Notes: a model not told the origin generated them from the sequence alone. A stretch of DNA of 52,500 bases from Sphaeroforma sirkka (GCA_001586965.3 LUCW03000132.1:25001-77500), one strand, 5' to 3'. Positions 36,706-48,745 are shown, counted from the stretch's first letter. A program made the numbers and translations.

Positions 36706-37302
36706 TGTAGAAATACGGTCTCAGGTCAGTCTAAAATATCAAGATCAAATGAGATAACATATTGGTTTTTAATTGTATTTAAAATAATTTAATACAAGTT
36801 CTTTTTTCAATATTTCCAAAGTGTTCTAAATTCACTTTGATGGCTCCAACAGCCTGAGTATTTGGTATGACTCATTTACTTGAACCAATTTGAGACGATA
36901 GTAGATGTAGGATATTATAAACTAAATTTAATAATCTCTGAACTACTACTTACAAGTTTTGGTCTTCCCGCCAATCTCCAAAATCCAATGTCTTTTTCTT
37001 TTTTTAACTTTTCTTCAGATGGAACTTTATTTATATTAGCCAATGTTTTAACTTGACTTACGTTCTTATGTCTATTTACAAATTAGGCATGTGGTTATGA
37101 ACACTTAGTACTTCTAGTGGAAATTATTTGATAAAGAACAGCTAGAGGTACGTCCTGTGTGATCGAGGATATAAGGCTCTTACCAAGAGGCAGTCCCGAT
37201 CATTCTTACACAAGCTACCACTGCTAAATCCCAACTGACTTAAATTGTATTTTAGTTTATATAACATAGTATAAAACATAGAAATATCCATCGAAGTTTA
37301 CA
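36706..37302 (+). mobile_element. Element 2 5' LTR
   Basis: A TG...CA segment of 597 bp that matches 43045-43642 in direct orientation and 27228-27822 in inverse. Copies differ by scattered substitutions and short indels, so the insertion is not recent. The base pairs outside it (CCTT) do not match those beyond the 3' LTR (TCTG), so no target-site duplication is seen. Confidence 0.9.
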
Positions 37303-37489
37303 TATTTTTCAGTTATTTAGTAGTTACCGTAATGCACTGCTTCTAAACTGTCTAATAATTACTTGCATTCCAGCGACAGGACTGTAACTATTATATACTA
37401 CCTCATAGTGACTATACTACCCTAAAGTAAGCTACACGCTAGTTACTATACCTAGACCTTATTAATTTTCCTGTTCTTGAGCTATTACT

Positions 37490-39470
37490 ATGGTTAAAGG
37501 AAATTCTAAAGGCGAGGAAGCCGCCAGCTCTAAGCCTGCTAAGCCTGTTGAGGTTCCTGACGTTACTGGGAACACTGGTCCGTCCGGTACTGAGCCTGCC
37601 GCTGAAGCTGTAGGGGACACCGTTTCTGAGCTTGGTTCTGATGAAAACTCTGACGATGACTCGTCGAACCCAAAAGCCTTGGAAGAGGTCTCAACTGCCG
37701 CGGAAAGGCACGTCAGCGTCCGTGTGTCTCTTAGTAGTGCAGCCCAGGGCATCAGCTCGCCATCTGACCGCGAAAAGTCAGATATTGGAAAGGCTATATC
37801 TCCTGAACAAGTAGAGGAATCGTCTCGAGATCGACGGTTTATATCTACTTAAAGTCAGCCCAATCCATCTATCAACAAAGATGGCGGCGTTCCATTTCGT
37901 GAAATTTCATTACATGCCTCGCCACTGAATGCCTCGCCACCGAATGTTGGGGCGGAAGACGCAAATGTTGGGGACGCCATAACTCGACAACGAGGGGTTG
38001 AATCTTCTCAATCTTGACGTCATTTGAACCGTAAAGATGAGCTTCTAAAGGAGCTACCCGCTGCCGCAGTTTCTGACCCTTCGATCTTATCCCACGTGGC
38101 CGATATTCTATACCAGAAAAAATATTCCGAGCCGGGGTTCGAACTTGAGGCCCTCTGGTTTACTAGCTAACACGTTGACCACTGAGCCAGTTACCGCTGG
38201 TGAAGCGGGTACAACCTCAATATTCAATTTTTATAGCTTAGAAGCTACAATCGACCACCCTCTCGGCAAACCTAATCCTGTCAGAGGCTATGATCGTATC
38301 GATCCTCATTTACCATCTAACCCTGGTAATCACGACTTTGGTAATCGTTATATCAGCACCTCGCTAGAGAGTACCCACTCTAGCACTGAAGACGAGGAAG
38401 TGAGAACCAGACAACAACGTCTCAGGCTATTACTTTCTGATATGCAAGTCCTTGCGGACCGTCTATTGAATGACTCTGACCTTGACGATAAGAGAGCGGA
38501 TAACATTTGCTATCTAATCGATAACAAGAGAAAGGAGATAGACTACATCTTGGCGCTAGCAGCCCGTAGCATTGAGCGTGAACCTCGTGAACGCTTCGAA
38601 ACAAGCTTTATAAAGCAGCTAGGTAACGCGAAGGCTGAGGTTGATTTCTTTACTAATGAGAGTACAGTGGAGACACTGAAGGCCTTTGACCAACTTAAGG
38701 AGTCTGCCAGCCTTAAGGATGAGCAGATGATGAACGACTTTATTCATTTCTGTGAGTCAGAGGAATGGAAAACTATCTTGAAGGCCTATGAGCCCAACTG
38801 GAAAGCCCTACCCTGGCGCCAGTTGAGTGAGAATATACTTAACGCTTTCTTTGAAGATGCACGTGACCGTGAACTTCTCGAGTCTTGCAAGATCTATGCG
38901 AACGATACTACTATTCGAGGTGCTCTAGCTCATATGACACATGAACACTCGGATGGGAGGTCGTACCTATACTGGCAAATATTTGTTAATTTGACAGATG
39001 ATGGAGACTCTGAGGGCTAGCCTTTTTAAGAAGGTCAATGATGATACTATCGCCTATGGTGATTTACGATCTATGCCTTGGTCTGTCTTTGAGAAGATAG
39101 TCCAAAAGCATACCAACTCATCTACTAGAGTACATAGTACCTCGAGCTTTACCCAGCCCGCTAAGCGTACCGCGACAGAAAACAACACTGCGCGTAATAC
39201 TACGAAACCTCGCACTACTGTTTGTGGAGGTGGTAAAGTCTCTACTTCTACTGAACCAAAGGGTGAAAGGAAGGAGAGAGCACCTTGCAAGAAGTGTGGT
39301 TACAACCTCACTAAACGTGATGGCAAGTGGAATGGTAAACACGACTCTGTGCACTAGGAAAGCCAAACTTTGGGCACTATATGAAAGAGTGTACTACTTG
39401 CAAGGGTACTAACGGATGGCACAAAGATGATTCCAAGGACATGCCGGACGTCCAAGTTAAGCACTGACAG
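37490..39470 (+). pseudogene. Element 2 gag-like gene, broken
   Basis: Reading frames 37490-37852, 38145-39020 and 38998-39357 lie in different phases, with stops between them. The first part is Ser/Pro/Glu-rich and acidic; 38145-39020 is helical and capsid-like. The last part is basic and ends in a cysteine cluster (CKKCGYNL, then GKWNGKH, and CTTCKGTNGWH in another frame near 39390), the same CxxC-type arrangement as in element 1. The tRNA-like sequence at 38112-38195 lies at the junction where the frame is lost. Confidence 0.6.
38112..38195 (-). ncRNA. tRNA-like pol III unit (tRNA pseudogene or SINE head) inside element 2 gag
   Basis: On the minus strand TGGCTCAGTGG matches the pol III A box (TRGYNNARNNG) and, about 33 bases later, AGTTCGAACCC matches the B box (GWTCRANNC). 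TTTTTT about ten bases after the expected acceptor end would be a pol III terminator. The acceptor, anticodon and T stems pair poorly, so this is not a working tRNA. It is better read as a decayed tRNA or tRNA-derived short repeat inserted in the gag gene. Confidence 0.5.
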
Positions 39471-39498
39471 TACTTTATGTGTGCACTAGAGCAAGATT

Positions 39499-40940
39499 AT
39501 GAGGAAAAAGTTCAATCAAAACTATACCAAAGGAGATGAACGTATATTTCAAACCGTTTATGTAAATGGAGAAAAAGTTATAGCACTTTTTGATCCAGGG
39601 GCTGAAGTCTCTGCTATCTCACGCCGAGTAGCCTACGCTACAAATATGGCTATCCATAACGAAACAACTAATTTAATCTTGGGAAATGGCAAAGTTACCA
39701 CTTGCGAAGAAGCCATTGACTATGTACACATAATGATGTCAGATAGAAGAGAAGTAAAGACTCACCTAATCGTTGCTGACATGTCTCAGAAATACGATTT
39801 AATTATAGGTATGACTGATCGTCTCAGTTTAGGTGTAACTCTCGCTAGTCTGCCTAATGGGCTATATCCAAATAAAAATCAGTCAGATGATAACATGTTA
39901 AAGATACCTAAACCTCCGGAAGGAGAAGCAAAAGATATGATTCCGCACTTTACCGATATAATTGCAGACATAGTTATACAAAACAGAAAGATTGCAATAT
40001 CTGACTGGTGTATGTTTAAGTTCTCTAACGGGTACGTTAAGCTTGACTTAACAAACGTCGACTTCTCTAAGTTAAAGTGTCTTTCACAAAACTACGTGAG
40101 TTGGAGACTCAAAGACGTTGTCAAACCTCAAATTGAGGATTGGTTAAAACAGGATCTAATTGAATTCAATTATGATGCAACCCCAGTTAACTTAGTCTCT
40201 TAGCGGTCGATCAATATAAATCGGATGGAACGTTTAGTAAAACGAGAGTAGTACTAGACCTGTCGCCAATCAGCAAACTAATTCCGCAACATAGCTTTCC
40301 CTTACCAAAGATAAGCGAGATACTACTCAAAATATAAGGTGCGACTATCTTTACCAAGGTAGACTTAAAAAGCTGCATTCCATCAATTACAAATATATGA
40401 GCCGCATAGGAAATACTTTTCCTTTACTTGGCAAGGTAAGAAGTGCCAATTTAAAGGTCCACCTGAAGGCTTACGCATGTTACCTTCTTTCTTCCAACAA
40501 GTTATGATGTAACTATTTGCGGACCTGTCGGATAACGTATCAGTATATTTAGATGATATAGTTATCTTTACAAAGACAGCGCATGAACATGCTAAACTCG
40601 TTAAGGAAGTCTTAAAGCGACTAAACCATGCCAAACTTAAGATTAACGAGGACAAGTGTTCTCTTGCTAAAGACACTATACACTAACTTTGGTTACAAGG
40701 TATCTGCAGCAGGGGTAGAAATTGATCCTGGCAAGAAACAATTTCTGTTGGATTTATCAACACCGATTACTGGAAGAGATGTGAACTCTGTGTGTGGGTT
40801 TTGTTAACTTTTTCCCGGATTCGGTACCTCATCTTTCTCATTACTTAAAGCCCTTCAGTCACCTACGGCTGCACAAAGGTCCTTTGGGAAAGCTCTGAAC
40901 TAGAGAATGTGATGGTGCATTTAAGCTAGTCAAAAGTAAA
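39499..40940 (+). pseudogene. Element 2 protease and reverse transcriptase, broken
   Basis: The protease frame (39499-40203) carries FDPGAEVSAISR with the D-P-G triad at 39592-39600 and the LIIGM segment near 39805, then runs into the RT N-terminus before a stop at 40201. The RT part is readable but damaged: stops near 40336 and 40507, and frame changes near 40200, 40370 and 40680. RT landmarks are VVLDLSPIS (near 40250), FTKVDL and the active site YLDD (about 40546-40557), which is intact here, unlike in elements 1 and 3. Confidence 0.85.
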
Positions 40941-41388
40941 GTGATGGACGCACCCATCATGCAATACTCTGTGGATGGCGCCCTATTCCAAGTAGCAACC
41001 GACGCTTCAGACCGAGCGGTAGGTGGAGTGCTATACCAAACGATAAAGGGTAAACCGCGCTACATACAATTCTTTAGCAAGAGTTATAATAAGAGTCAAC
41101 GGAATTACCCTACCGTTAAACAAGAGCTCCTTGCTATAGTTACTGCGCTAAGACAGTTTAAAGACTACCTTTATGGAAGTTACTTTACTGTCGCCTGTGA
41201 TCAAAAGTCTTTAACATACTTAAAAGATATGAACCCTGATTCACAGTTGGTGAGCCGCTGGCATGACATTATTGCCAAGTTCGCTTTCAATATAACACAC
41301 ATACCAGGAATACATAACCATCTTCCTGACATGCTCTCTCGACTTGTGCCCGACTACCAGAAAACAGTCAAGGAGTTATTAGCAACCG
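40941..41388 (+). pseudogene. Element 2 RNase H
   Basis: An open stretch carrying ATDASDRAVGGVLYQ, then the RNYPTVKQELLAIVTAL segment, the CDQKSLTYLKD segment and the HIPGIHNHLPDMLSRL tail typical of gypsy-group RNase H. It continues without a break into the Dam-like domain, showing the two are one polyprotein. Confidence 0.88.
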
Positions 41389-41820
41389 ATTGGATGCTAA
41401 ATAAGAAATGGTTTAACCTCGCTCAATCAATATGGTATCCATATACTATTGATATGTTCGCCACAGAACATAACAAACAGGTTTCTGATTATAGGTCGTT
41501 GACTCATCCTAAATGTGATGCCTTTCAACTTGACTTATCAAAGCATAATGCGTGGGCTAACCCACCTTGGCAACTTATCGCACAGTTGTTAAATTATGTT
41601 AATATTACAAAGTCTACCATTACGCTGTGTTGTCACTTACGTAGCTCCGACCCATGGATACGTGATTTAATTAATATGATACAAGAGGAGCCTATCTATT
41701 TCGACCGTGAAACCGACACGTTCTTGTATCAGGGGTCCTATTCTTTTAAAAAGACACCTTGGAAACGCACCATCGTTTGTCGCATCGGTCCTGCAGGTAC
41801 CACTAAGTGGAAACCCTCAA
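41389..41820 (+). pseudogene. Element 2 Dam-like methyltransferase-type domain
   Basis: Continues in frame from RNase H: WFNLAQS, YTIDMFATEHN, DAFQLDLSKHNAWANPPW with NPPW at 41559-41570, then a ITLCCHLRSSDPWIRDLI segment like the usual end of Dam-like domains. It is intact at reading-frame level in this copy and matches the domain in element 1. Confidence 0.68.
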
Positions 41821-42918
41821 CCGAGTTATTTCTTATGTGTGGCTTCGGGCTATAACTTGCTTTATGTAATTCCAAACAAACGCCCGCAAACAGTGGCAGA
41901 GTTATGCTATCACGTCTTCACTGACTTCGGTTTCCCCCGAGTACTATGTTCTGATAACGGTAGTTAGTTTTGTACCGACATAATGAAGGCACTTATACTT
42001 ATATCAGGCATGACCCATAGGCGTGGTGTTCCCTATAAACCTCAAACGCAGGGTGCAAGTGAGACACGTCATAGAGAACTTAAGAAGCTGTTGCGTACGG
42101 CACTATGTGACGTTGAGGATATGTGGCCTTATCATTTGAAGTGGGTTCAGACTCAAATGAATAACTGCATGAATCCACAAACTGGAACACTCCCGTTTCA
42201 CTATTTCTTTGGCCGCTATAGTGAATTGCAAGCAATGTTTGACAAAACTGCGCCCGAGAAACACGTTACTCTGTGGCTACAAAAGATCGAGTATATGCAG
42301 AACGTTGTTTACCCCTGTTTACTCGAGCACAAAAATCGTGTCCTACTTAAAGCGTATGACCGATGGAATAACACTAAGAACATTGTTCAGTTCAAAGCTG
42401 GCGATTATGTTAACATTATAAATCGCAATGCCAACGTTACCGAGCTCTCTTCTAAGACAATCGGACCCTTTGTTATTTCCTACCATGATGAGAAGAGTGA
42501 TACTTCCGAAGTGAATAACATATATGGTACTAGCGTAACTAATCTAGGCACTCACCGTATCCCTACCTCCGAACTCTCATTTGCTCGCTCATTTGATTCT
42601 GATGTCCCAGTTATGGAGTCACAAGTCAAAGATATAATTGACAAAGTATCCGAAGACGGTTACATTTACTACAAGACCCGTTTTATGGATGGAACATTAG
42701 CTTGGCTAACCTCCGATGCATTTCGTGAATCTCGTGACTTCCTTCGTATTTTTAATAATAAATGGAATAAGCGTTTACATAAGAACACGCGAGATAAACG
42801 GAAAGGATTTCCTCAGGTGACAACAAACCCGGATGGATCTGAAATTCCCTATTTGCCTACATCGGAAATGGTTACTGGACCTAATACTAAACGACATAGA
42901 TTACAACATGAGCCTTGA
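41821..42918 (+). pseudogene. Element 2 integrase, internally deleted
   Basis: Compared with element 1 about 670 bp are missing at about 41835-41845: the zinc module and the first catalytic Asp are gone, and reading resumes at VASGYNLLY. The second Asp is present (CSDNGS) but the next Glu codon is TAG (41966-41968, against GAG in element 1). The Glu of the triad (GASETRHRELK, near 42055) and the C-terminal parts (GDYVNI; YIYYKTRFMDGT; basic tail) stay open to TGA at 42916. The copy cannot encode a working integrase. Confidence 0.88.
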
Positions 42919-43044
42919 ACTCTTACATATAGGCACATACTTACTCGATAAGCCATGACCGAAACCGTTTTACTTAGATTTTCGCTTTACGAACTAGATC
43001 GTACCTTCATGAACGTTCGTAGTCCTAAAAGCTACTTGGAGCTA
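42919..43044 (+). other. Short non-coding gap before the element 2 3' LTR
   Basis: No gene; no obvious polypurine tract next to the LTR start. Confidence 0.5.
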
Positions 43045-43642
43045 TGTAGCAATACGGCCTCCGGTCAGTCTAAAATATCAAGATCAAATGATATAACATA
43101 TTGGTTTTTATTTGTATTTAAAATAATTTAATACAAATTCTTTTTTCAATATTTCCAAAGTGTTCTAAATTCACTTTGATGGCTCCAATAGCCTGAGTAT
43201 TTGGTATGACTCATCTACTTGGACCTATTTGAGACGATAGTAGATGTAGGATATTATAAACTAAATTTTATAATATCTGAACTACTACTTACAGGTTTTG
43301 GTCTTCCTGCCAATCTCCAAAATCCAATAAGTCTTTTATTTTTTTAATCTTTTCTTCAGATGGAACTTCATTTATATTAGCCAATGTATTAAGTTGACTT
43401 ACGTTCTTATGTCTATCTAAAAATTAGGCATGTGGTCATGAACACAGTACCTGTAGTGAAAATTATTTAATAAAGAACAGCTAGAGGTAAGTCCTGTGTG
43501 ATCGAGGATATTCAGGCTCTTACCAAGAGGCCATCCCGATCATTCTTACACAAGCTACCACTGCTAAATCCTAACTGGCTGAAATTGTATCTTAGTTCAT
43601 ATAACATAGTATAAAACATACAAATATCCATCGAAGTTTACA
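43045..43642 (+). mobile_element. Element 2 3' LTR
   Basis: A TG...CA segment of 598 bp matching 36706-37302. Its right edge abuts the minus-strand element 3 directly. Confidence 0.9.
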
Positions 43643-46200
43643 TCTGCGTCGTTGTGGTTGTTTGCCTGACATGCCTTGACTCAGCTACTGGCTCCATGAC
43701 CGAGTCACTGCTGGACAAAGCTTCACACTTCTTCCAGAATTCAGCACTTACTTGAAAACGTCTTGAACCCAATCTGCTGATGAGAGTAACGAATGAAGGT
43801 GGTCTTGTATTTTCTTGCCCATGCTTGTTAAATACCCCCGCACACTTGAGAATAACTATGGGGTCGTCAGCCAAAAGTTCCACCAAAATAAGGGACCACT
43901 CTGTCCAAGGCCAGTAAAAAACATACTAAATTACACCACGCTACTTCCTTCTTGGCCTTGTTGACCACTTTGGGTGGCAACGTCCAATGAGGATTAAATA
44001 ACCAGTTAACGCTGGGGTCGCCCCAGTATTACACAAATAACCCTTCTTCTAGAGTAGGAACACAATAATAGGGAAGTATGGCGTTGCCTGGTACGGCAAA
44101 CCCGTCGGCCTTGTGGGGTCCCCACCGCTTATCTGCCGCTTTAAAGTATGGGGACGTAAGGTGGTACACCTCTGTCGACGGCATGGACAATGGTAACACA
44201 TAAGTGGGACAACACATCCGCTATAGCATTTTCTTCCCCAGGTATGTGCACTATTTACCCATTGAAGTCTCATACTACATCGTAGTATCGTCCCATTCGT
44301 CTGCCCCTGACGTCGTCTACAAATGATTGTTTAGGCTTATAAAATATTGCTACCAATGGCTGGTGGTCAGCATATATCCGTATCACCTTCTCCGTACGTC
44401 TGAGTATCCTCATGTCCTTGCGTATCCTGTACACCAGGTCCAAGGCCTCTTTGTCTGTGATGTGATATGCCTCCTGCACCCCATCATACCGTGAAGAGAC
44501 GAAGCTGACAGGCAGATAACCTTCATTCCTAAATACTGTAAGTATACCAACTATGCCTACTGATTCGCATGCGTCTGCGAGCATCACTAGTTGTTCTGTG
44601 CGTAGTGGCTCTACCAATATGGCGCATTGTCGTAGCAGTTCCCCTCCAGCTCGTTACGGTTGATCCCATATGAACACATTATCATCTTTTAGCAGTATCG
44701 CCACTGGTTGTAGTATCCTCGCAAAACTGGGCACATACTCTAGCCCACCAACCCACCGTATGGTACCAAGATTTTAGTCGATCCTTTGAGGTTGGTTCAC
44801 TTAGCTCTAGCAACGCATGTAAGCGTACATTCCCCATTGTAGATCCTTTATAGTCCACCAGCCTCCCTATGATTACCACTGGCGTTCTGTATTGTGCTAC
44901 CATACATTTGGAAAGTCTTAGCTGCACATTATATCGTCGGCACCTCTCCATAAAAAACTTTAGGCACTTCCAATGCTCAACAGGATCGTTATGAGCAAAC
45001 GATATATTATCAATGTAGCAGACCACATCATTGAGACCCACAAATATCTCTTCTAACACCTGCTGACACCTACACGATGCCTCCTTCAAACCGAAAGACA
45101 TCCCCACAAAGGATTATCTTCCAAAAGGCGTCTTAAAAGACAAGTATTTACGCGACTAGGGTGCTATCCTCAACTGACAGAACGCTTGGCCCATATCCAT
45201 AGTCGTTGTATTATCTTTGTTTTTCAACTTAAGACAAATATTCACGTTTTGCGGGTATATGATACGGTACCGCTCTTAGTTGCGTATTCACTCTTTTCAG
45301 ATTGACACAACACCGCCAATCGTCCACTTCTACAGGTGTCACTCCGGGATTCTTATAGACCAAATGAGGAGCCGTACATCATTCGCTCATCTGAATCTCT
45401 TTGTAATGTCTGCCTTCAACCACGCAGACACCTTCTGGAACAATGCTTCTCCCCTTGCTTCATCATTGTGAAAGTAGCTCGTATATTGAGGGACAGGTCA
45501 ACTTTCTCGTAAAGTATCAGGTCAGCTACGTTAAGAAACTTTGGTTGTATTGCATCATACGTAACCGCCCCAAACATGGACCTCTTTTTTCGATGCCTTC
45601 ACTGTTTCTGCCAATTTGTGCATTCCATCGGTTACAAGATCTGAGTCCAAAGCCTTGTCCCAGACCACATATTCCTGCTCATCGTATAGCCACTCCGCTG
45701 TGCAATTTTTTTCGCCGAGTCTCGGTAAAGCATGAGATACTCCTGTCGCTCTTAGTCATAAGCTCCTCATACACAGGTATATTCTCCTCTCCAGCTCCTT
45801 CTTCAGCCATCACCGCCGCTACTATGTACTCCAATGCCAGTTGATATGCGGACTCCACAAGCTCTTCCTGGGGGACTACGGCCAGTACTTGCTTTTTCCA
45901 AACTAGATGCCAGCACAGCTCCTGCAGACTTTTGTATCCCACCAGTAAGTCACAACTGATGGGAATACCTGCTACTACAAAACACCTCATGGCCATAATA
46001 TTTGTATAAGCCTTCCATGATACTATCTGTACGTCCACCATCACCGTTCTCCTATCTCCGCGATTCCTATATACCTCTTTGCGGTATACACTGATATTTC
46101 TATGTTCAGGCGTTCTACTACGGCTGTAATTATCCGCGTAGGAGTAGCTCCTGAGTCCAAATAACTCAGACTTTTTACTCCATTTACCACAGCCTCAGTA
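43643..46200 (-). pseudogene. Element 3: minus-strand Ty3/gypsy-like pol remnant of another family
   Basis: Read from right to left. Protease with the usual DSGAT motif (46149-46157, minus). RT from about 45480, with WRCCVNLKRVN, then MGMSFGLKEAS and the active site YIDN (45006-45017, minus). RNase H 44617-44270 with ITDKEALDLVY and YADHQPL, and HIPGEENAIADVLS near 44240. Next a Dam-like domain: KRWGPHKADGFA (near 44120), then WLFNPHW (NPHW 43984-43995) where elements 1 and 2 have NPPW. Many stops and frameshifts. The integrase is not seen; the sequence stops at the element 2 LTR, so element 2 probably inserted into it, although no target duplication proves this. Confidence 0.75.
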
Positions 46201-46218
46201 ACGCCTCCATGTCAGTGT

Positions 46219-46252
46219 TTGCCAGGTGCCACAAACTTTGTGGCACTGGCAA
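46219..46252. repeat. Hairpin-forming inverted repeat
   Basis: TTGCCAGGTGCCACAAA and TTTGTGGCACTGGCAA around a short CT core form a 16-bp stem with one bulged base. It lies just upstream (on the minus strand) of the element 3 protease region. Function unknown. Confidence 0.6.
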
Positions 46253-46259
46253 CCACAGC

Positions 46260-47613
46260 CCCAGCTGCCTTAGCGTTCTCGGCTGCTGTCCTTTGCTGCT
46301 CCTGCTACTCCAGCTGCTGACGTGGCCTTCAATGCAGCTACTACCGCTGCTTTTAGGGTTTATGCTCGAGAGGCCGCCACTTTAATATCGCGTGCCAAGA
46401 AAGATACCAACTTCCGTTTTTACGTGAACGTACAAGCGAGTCTTTTGCACCTCGTGACTGTCAGGTTCGTGTACTAAGACCACCATAGATTTCAATAAAT
46501 TCGTCCTCTAAACGAACAACTTGTTCTAATATTATGAACCGTCACACTGCCAATCCTCACAAACTTTATTTGCTGCGGCCTGGTTGTTTGCTGTTTTCTT
46601 AGATCGAATAGCCGAACCCGGCTGTCAATTTATATTTTTCTTGCCATTTATCTTCGGTGATCCGATAAATTTATGAAAACCCACAACACTGTTATTCTGA
46701 TAAAAAAAAGTCCTTTTAACAGTAAAAAACCGAAACATGTCTTGCTCTAAAGAAAATCAACAAACATGTTCATTTGAAAGATTATACTAGTAATAGAATT
46801 GGACCACACATGTGCAAGGTCCGAGTCGTTGCTCCTTGTGAACGAGGAAGCGTTAAAGCTTCTTCCTTTTCCCCAGGCCATACTTTTCAACAAAGCTCTA
46901 AGACTATTGAATGATTTCTCCTTTTATTGCTTCAAAAATTATCAAGCAATAGGGAAGAAAATGATATAGAACAACATCAACATGTATCTCCCACAAAATA
47001 AATTAATACAAAGTCTGACTTCTATAGTTTAGTTGACAATTCTTGATAATTCGCCCTGTCACATATTTCGCTACGTATGTCCCAGACGATGATGACAATT
47101 CGACACGGGGATCAATCAAAACTTCAGCGAGTTATATTTTATAGAGACATGACTTTCTCAAATATGTAAAACACACCTTGATGCGTCGTCAGTATCGTTG
47201 TTAATAATAACTGTTGTTCTCATTTGACTGGATGTGCATTCTTTGTCTCCACTCATGGAAGAGAGCCTGACCTAAATAATGTACAAACTTTTGTCAGCAT
47301 GCACAAGTTTTATGGCCGTGAAAATGAACATAGACTTTACATAACCTCAAATATAGTCTTTAGACTGACTAAACTATCAGATATGCAACCTTAAGAACAC
47401 ACTTTCACTCGTTTCCATGTCACATCTCACTGGCGAATTTTCATTCTGTATATAATTTCACAATCTATAATTAGCAGTGCACTGCCATGGGAATCAATAA
47501 ATCGAACATATCAGGCCGAATTACATGCATCAGACGCACCAGTGAGAGAAAATTTGGCCGCAAGCCGCAATTAAAGCCTAGTCAAACGAAGTAAGACGCT
47601 TGGCAAGTCCAAA
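46260..47613. other. AT-rich region, no recognised gene
   Basis: Possibly the 5' part (gag, leader, LTR) of element 3 decayed beyond reading: the first ~120 bp are Ala-coding on the minus strand. I found no matching LTR and no gene in the rest. Confidence 0.4.
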
Positions 47614-47619
47614 GTGCTA

Positions 47620-48117
47620 ATGGCTAGCAAAAATCCGTTGTATCCATCTACGTTGTTAAGAAAGGGAGCGCGCCCTTCTACAAGAAGCAGTGGGGACAGG
47701 GAATATGCAGAGAAGAAGCGAAAGGAGGTGATCAACGTAGACACCAATGTAACAATAGATACTCCGTCAAAGTTAATGTCATTTTATATCGGCTGCGAAC
47801 CGGGGGAATGGATCAAAGGCTCGCTTATATCCGGGGTGTTCTGCCATTTGTCGCCACTACCCTTTCAGGCCGTTAGCTTCTGCGATGATGATGCACATAG
47901 AATATGGATGAATGACTTACACAAGTATCACAAGGCAGAAAGCCTAAAACTTATGGGACCCGAAAAGCTGACCGAAAAGATCTCTGTATTGATTCCGTGG
48001 AAGCATAGGAACGCATATTTGAACTCATCGATTGTCACATTAGAGAAAACAATCGCTACAAATACTTTTTTAGATAGTATGCCGAGTTCTGCGAGAGCTG
48101 ACGAGCCTCACAGATAA
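47620..48117 (+). CDS. Hypothetical protein, ~165 aa
   Basis: Open from an ATG at 47620 to TAA at 48115. The first ~50 residues are basic and Ser/Thr-rich, the middle is mixed and hydrophobic with two Cys in a YIGCEPGEW...FCHLSP context, and the end is polar. There is no signal peptide, membrane segment or recognised motif, and no splice signals needed. It lies in a region of short, partly broken frames, so it may be a mobile-element or viral-like relic. Expression is unknown. Confidence 0.35.
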   Translation: MASKNPLYPSTLLRKGARPSTRSSGDREYAEKKRKEVINVDTNVTIDTPSKLMSFYIGCEPGEWIKGSLISGVFCHLSPLPFQAVSFCDDDAHRIWMNDLHKYHKAESLKLMGPEKLTEKISVLIPWKHRNAYLNSSIVTLEKTIATNTFLDSMPSSARADEPHR

Positions 48118-48745
48118 TGTTACAAATAGCTTTAGAGTAGGCGGTGTAACCCAACACGACAGTTTAGCTGTGGAGTTTTGCTTGTGCCCATGGTAGAACA
48201 GCATCGGAAAACTCACAACTCGTGCATGATTTGGAGGCGTTGCCTTTGCACAACTATATCTCAAGTGTCCAACTGACGACAGAATTCGAAAATGGATATT
48301 CGAGATACTATTCTCCTATGTTCCTGAAAAACTCTTATGTTCCTAAAAAAGTGCATCACAGACCACGTGAGTTGTGCATCAGACAGTGAATGAAGTAGCA
48401 TATATCAATACCAATTAACAAAAGACAACATCTCTCCCTCAACATATTCATTCGTAACGAATGCATATAGCCGAAGGCTGTTTAATTCAAAGTTAAGCAA
48501 CCTTTGCACGGAAAATCTAGTAAATGTACATTGAAAAAGTGAAATTGTCGCTAGATATACATTTGTACATACATGATCAATATGTCAGTACGTTTTCATT
48601 GGTAAAGAGTGGATGAATATTTAGTGGCCTTTTCTACGTTTTCAAGGTACATTTAGATACTTTTTGTTCATTAAAATGAGTTCTTAAATAAATGAGTTCT
48701 TTACCACCTTGATTCGTGTGTGCAGCAACGCCTATTCCTTTGGGA

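Noticed and set aside
38112..38195. Functional tRNA gene
   Set aside because: A and B boxes are good, but the acceptor, anticodon and T stems do not pair well, so it is at most a pseudogene or SINE.
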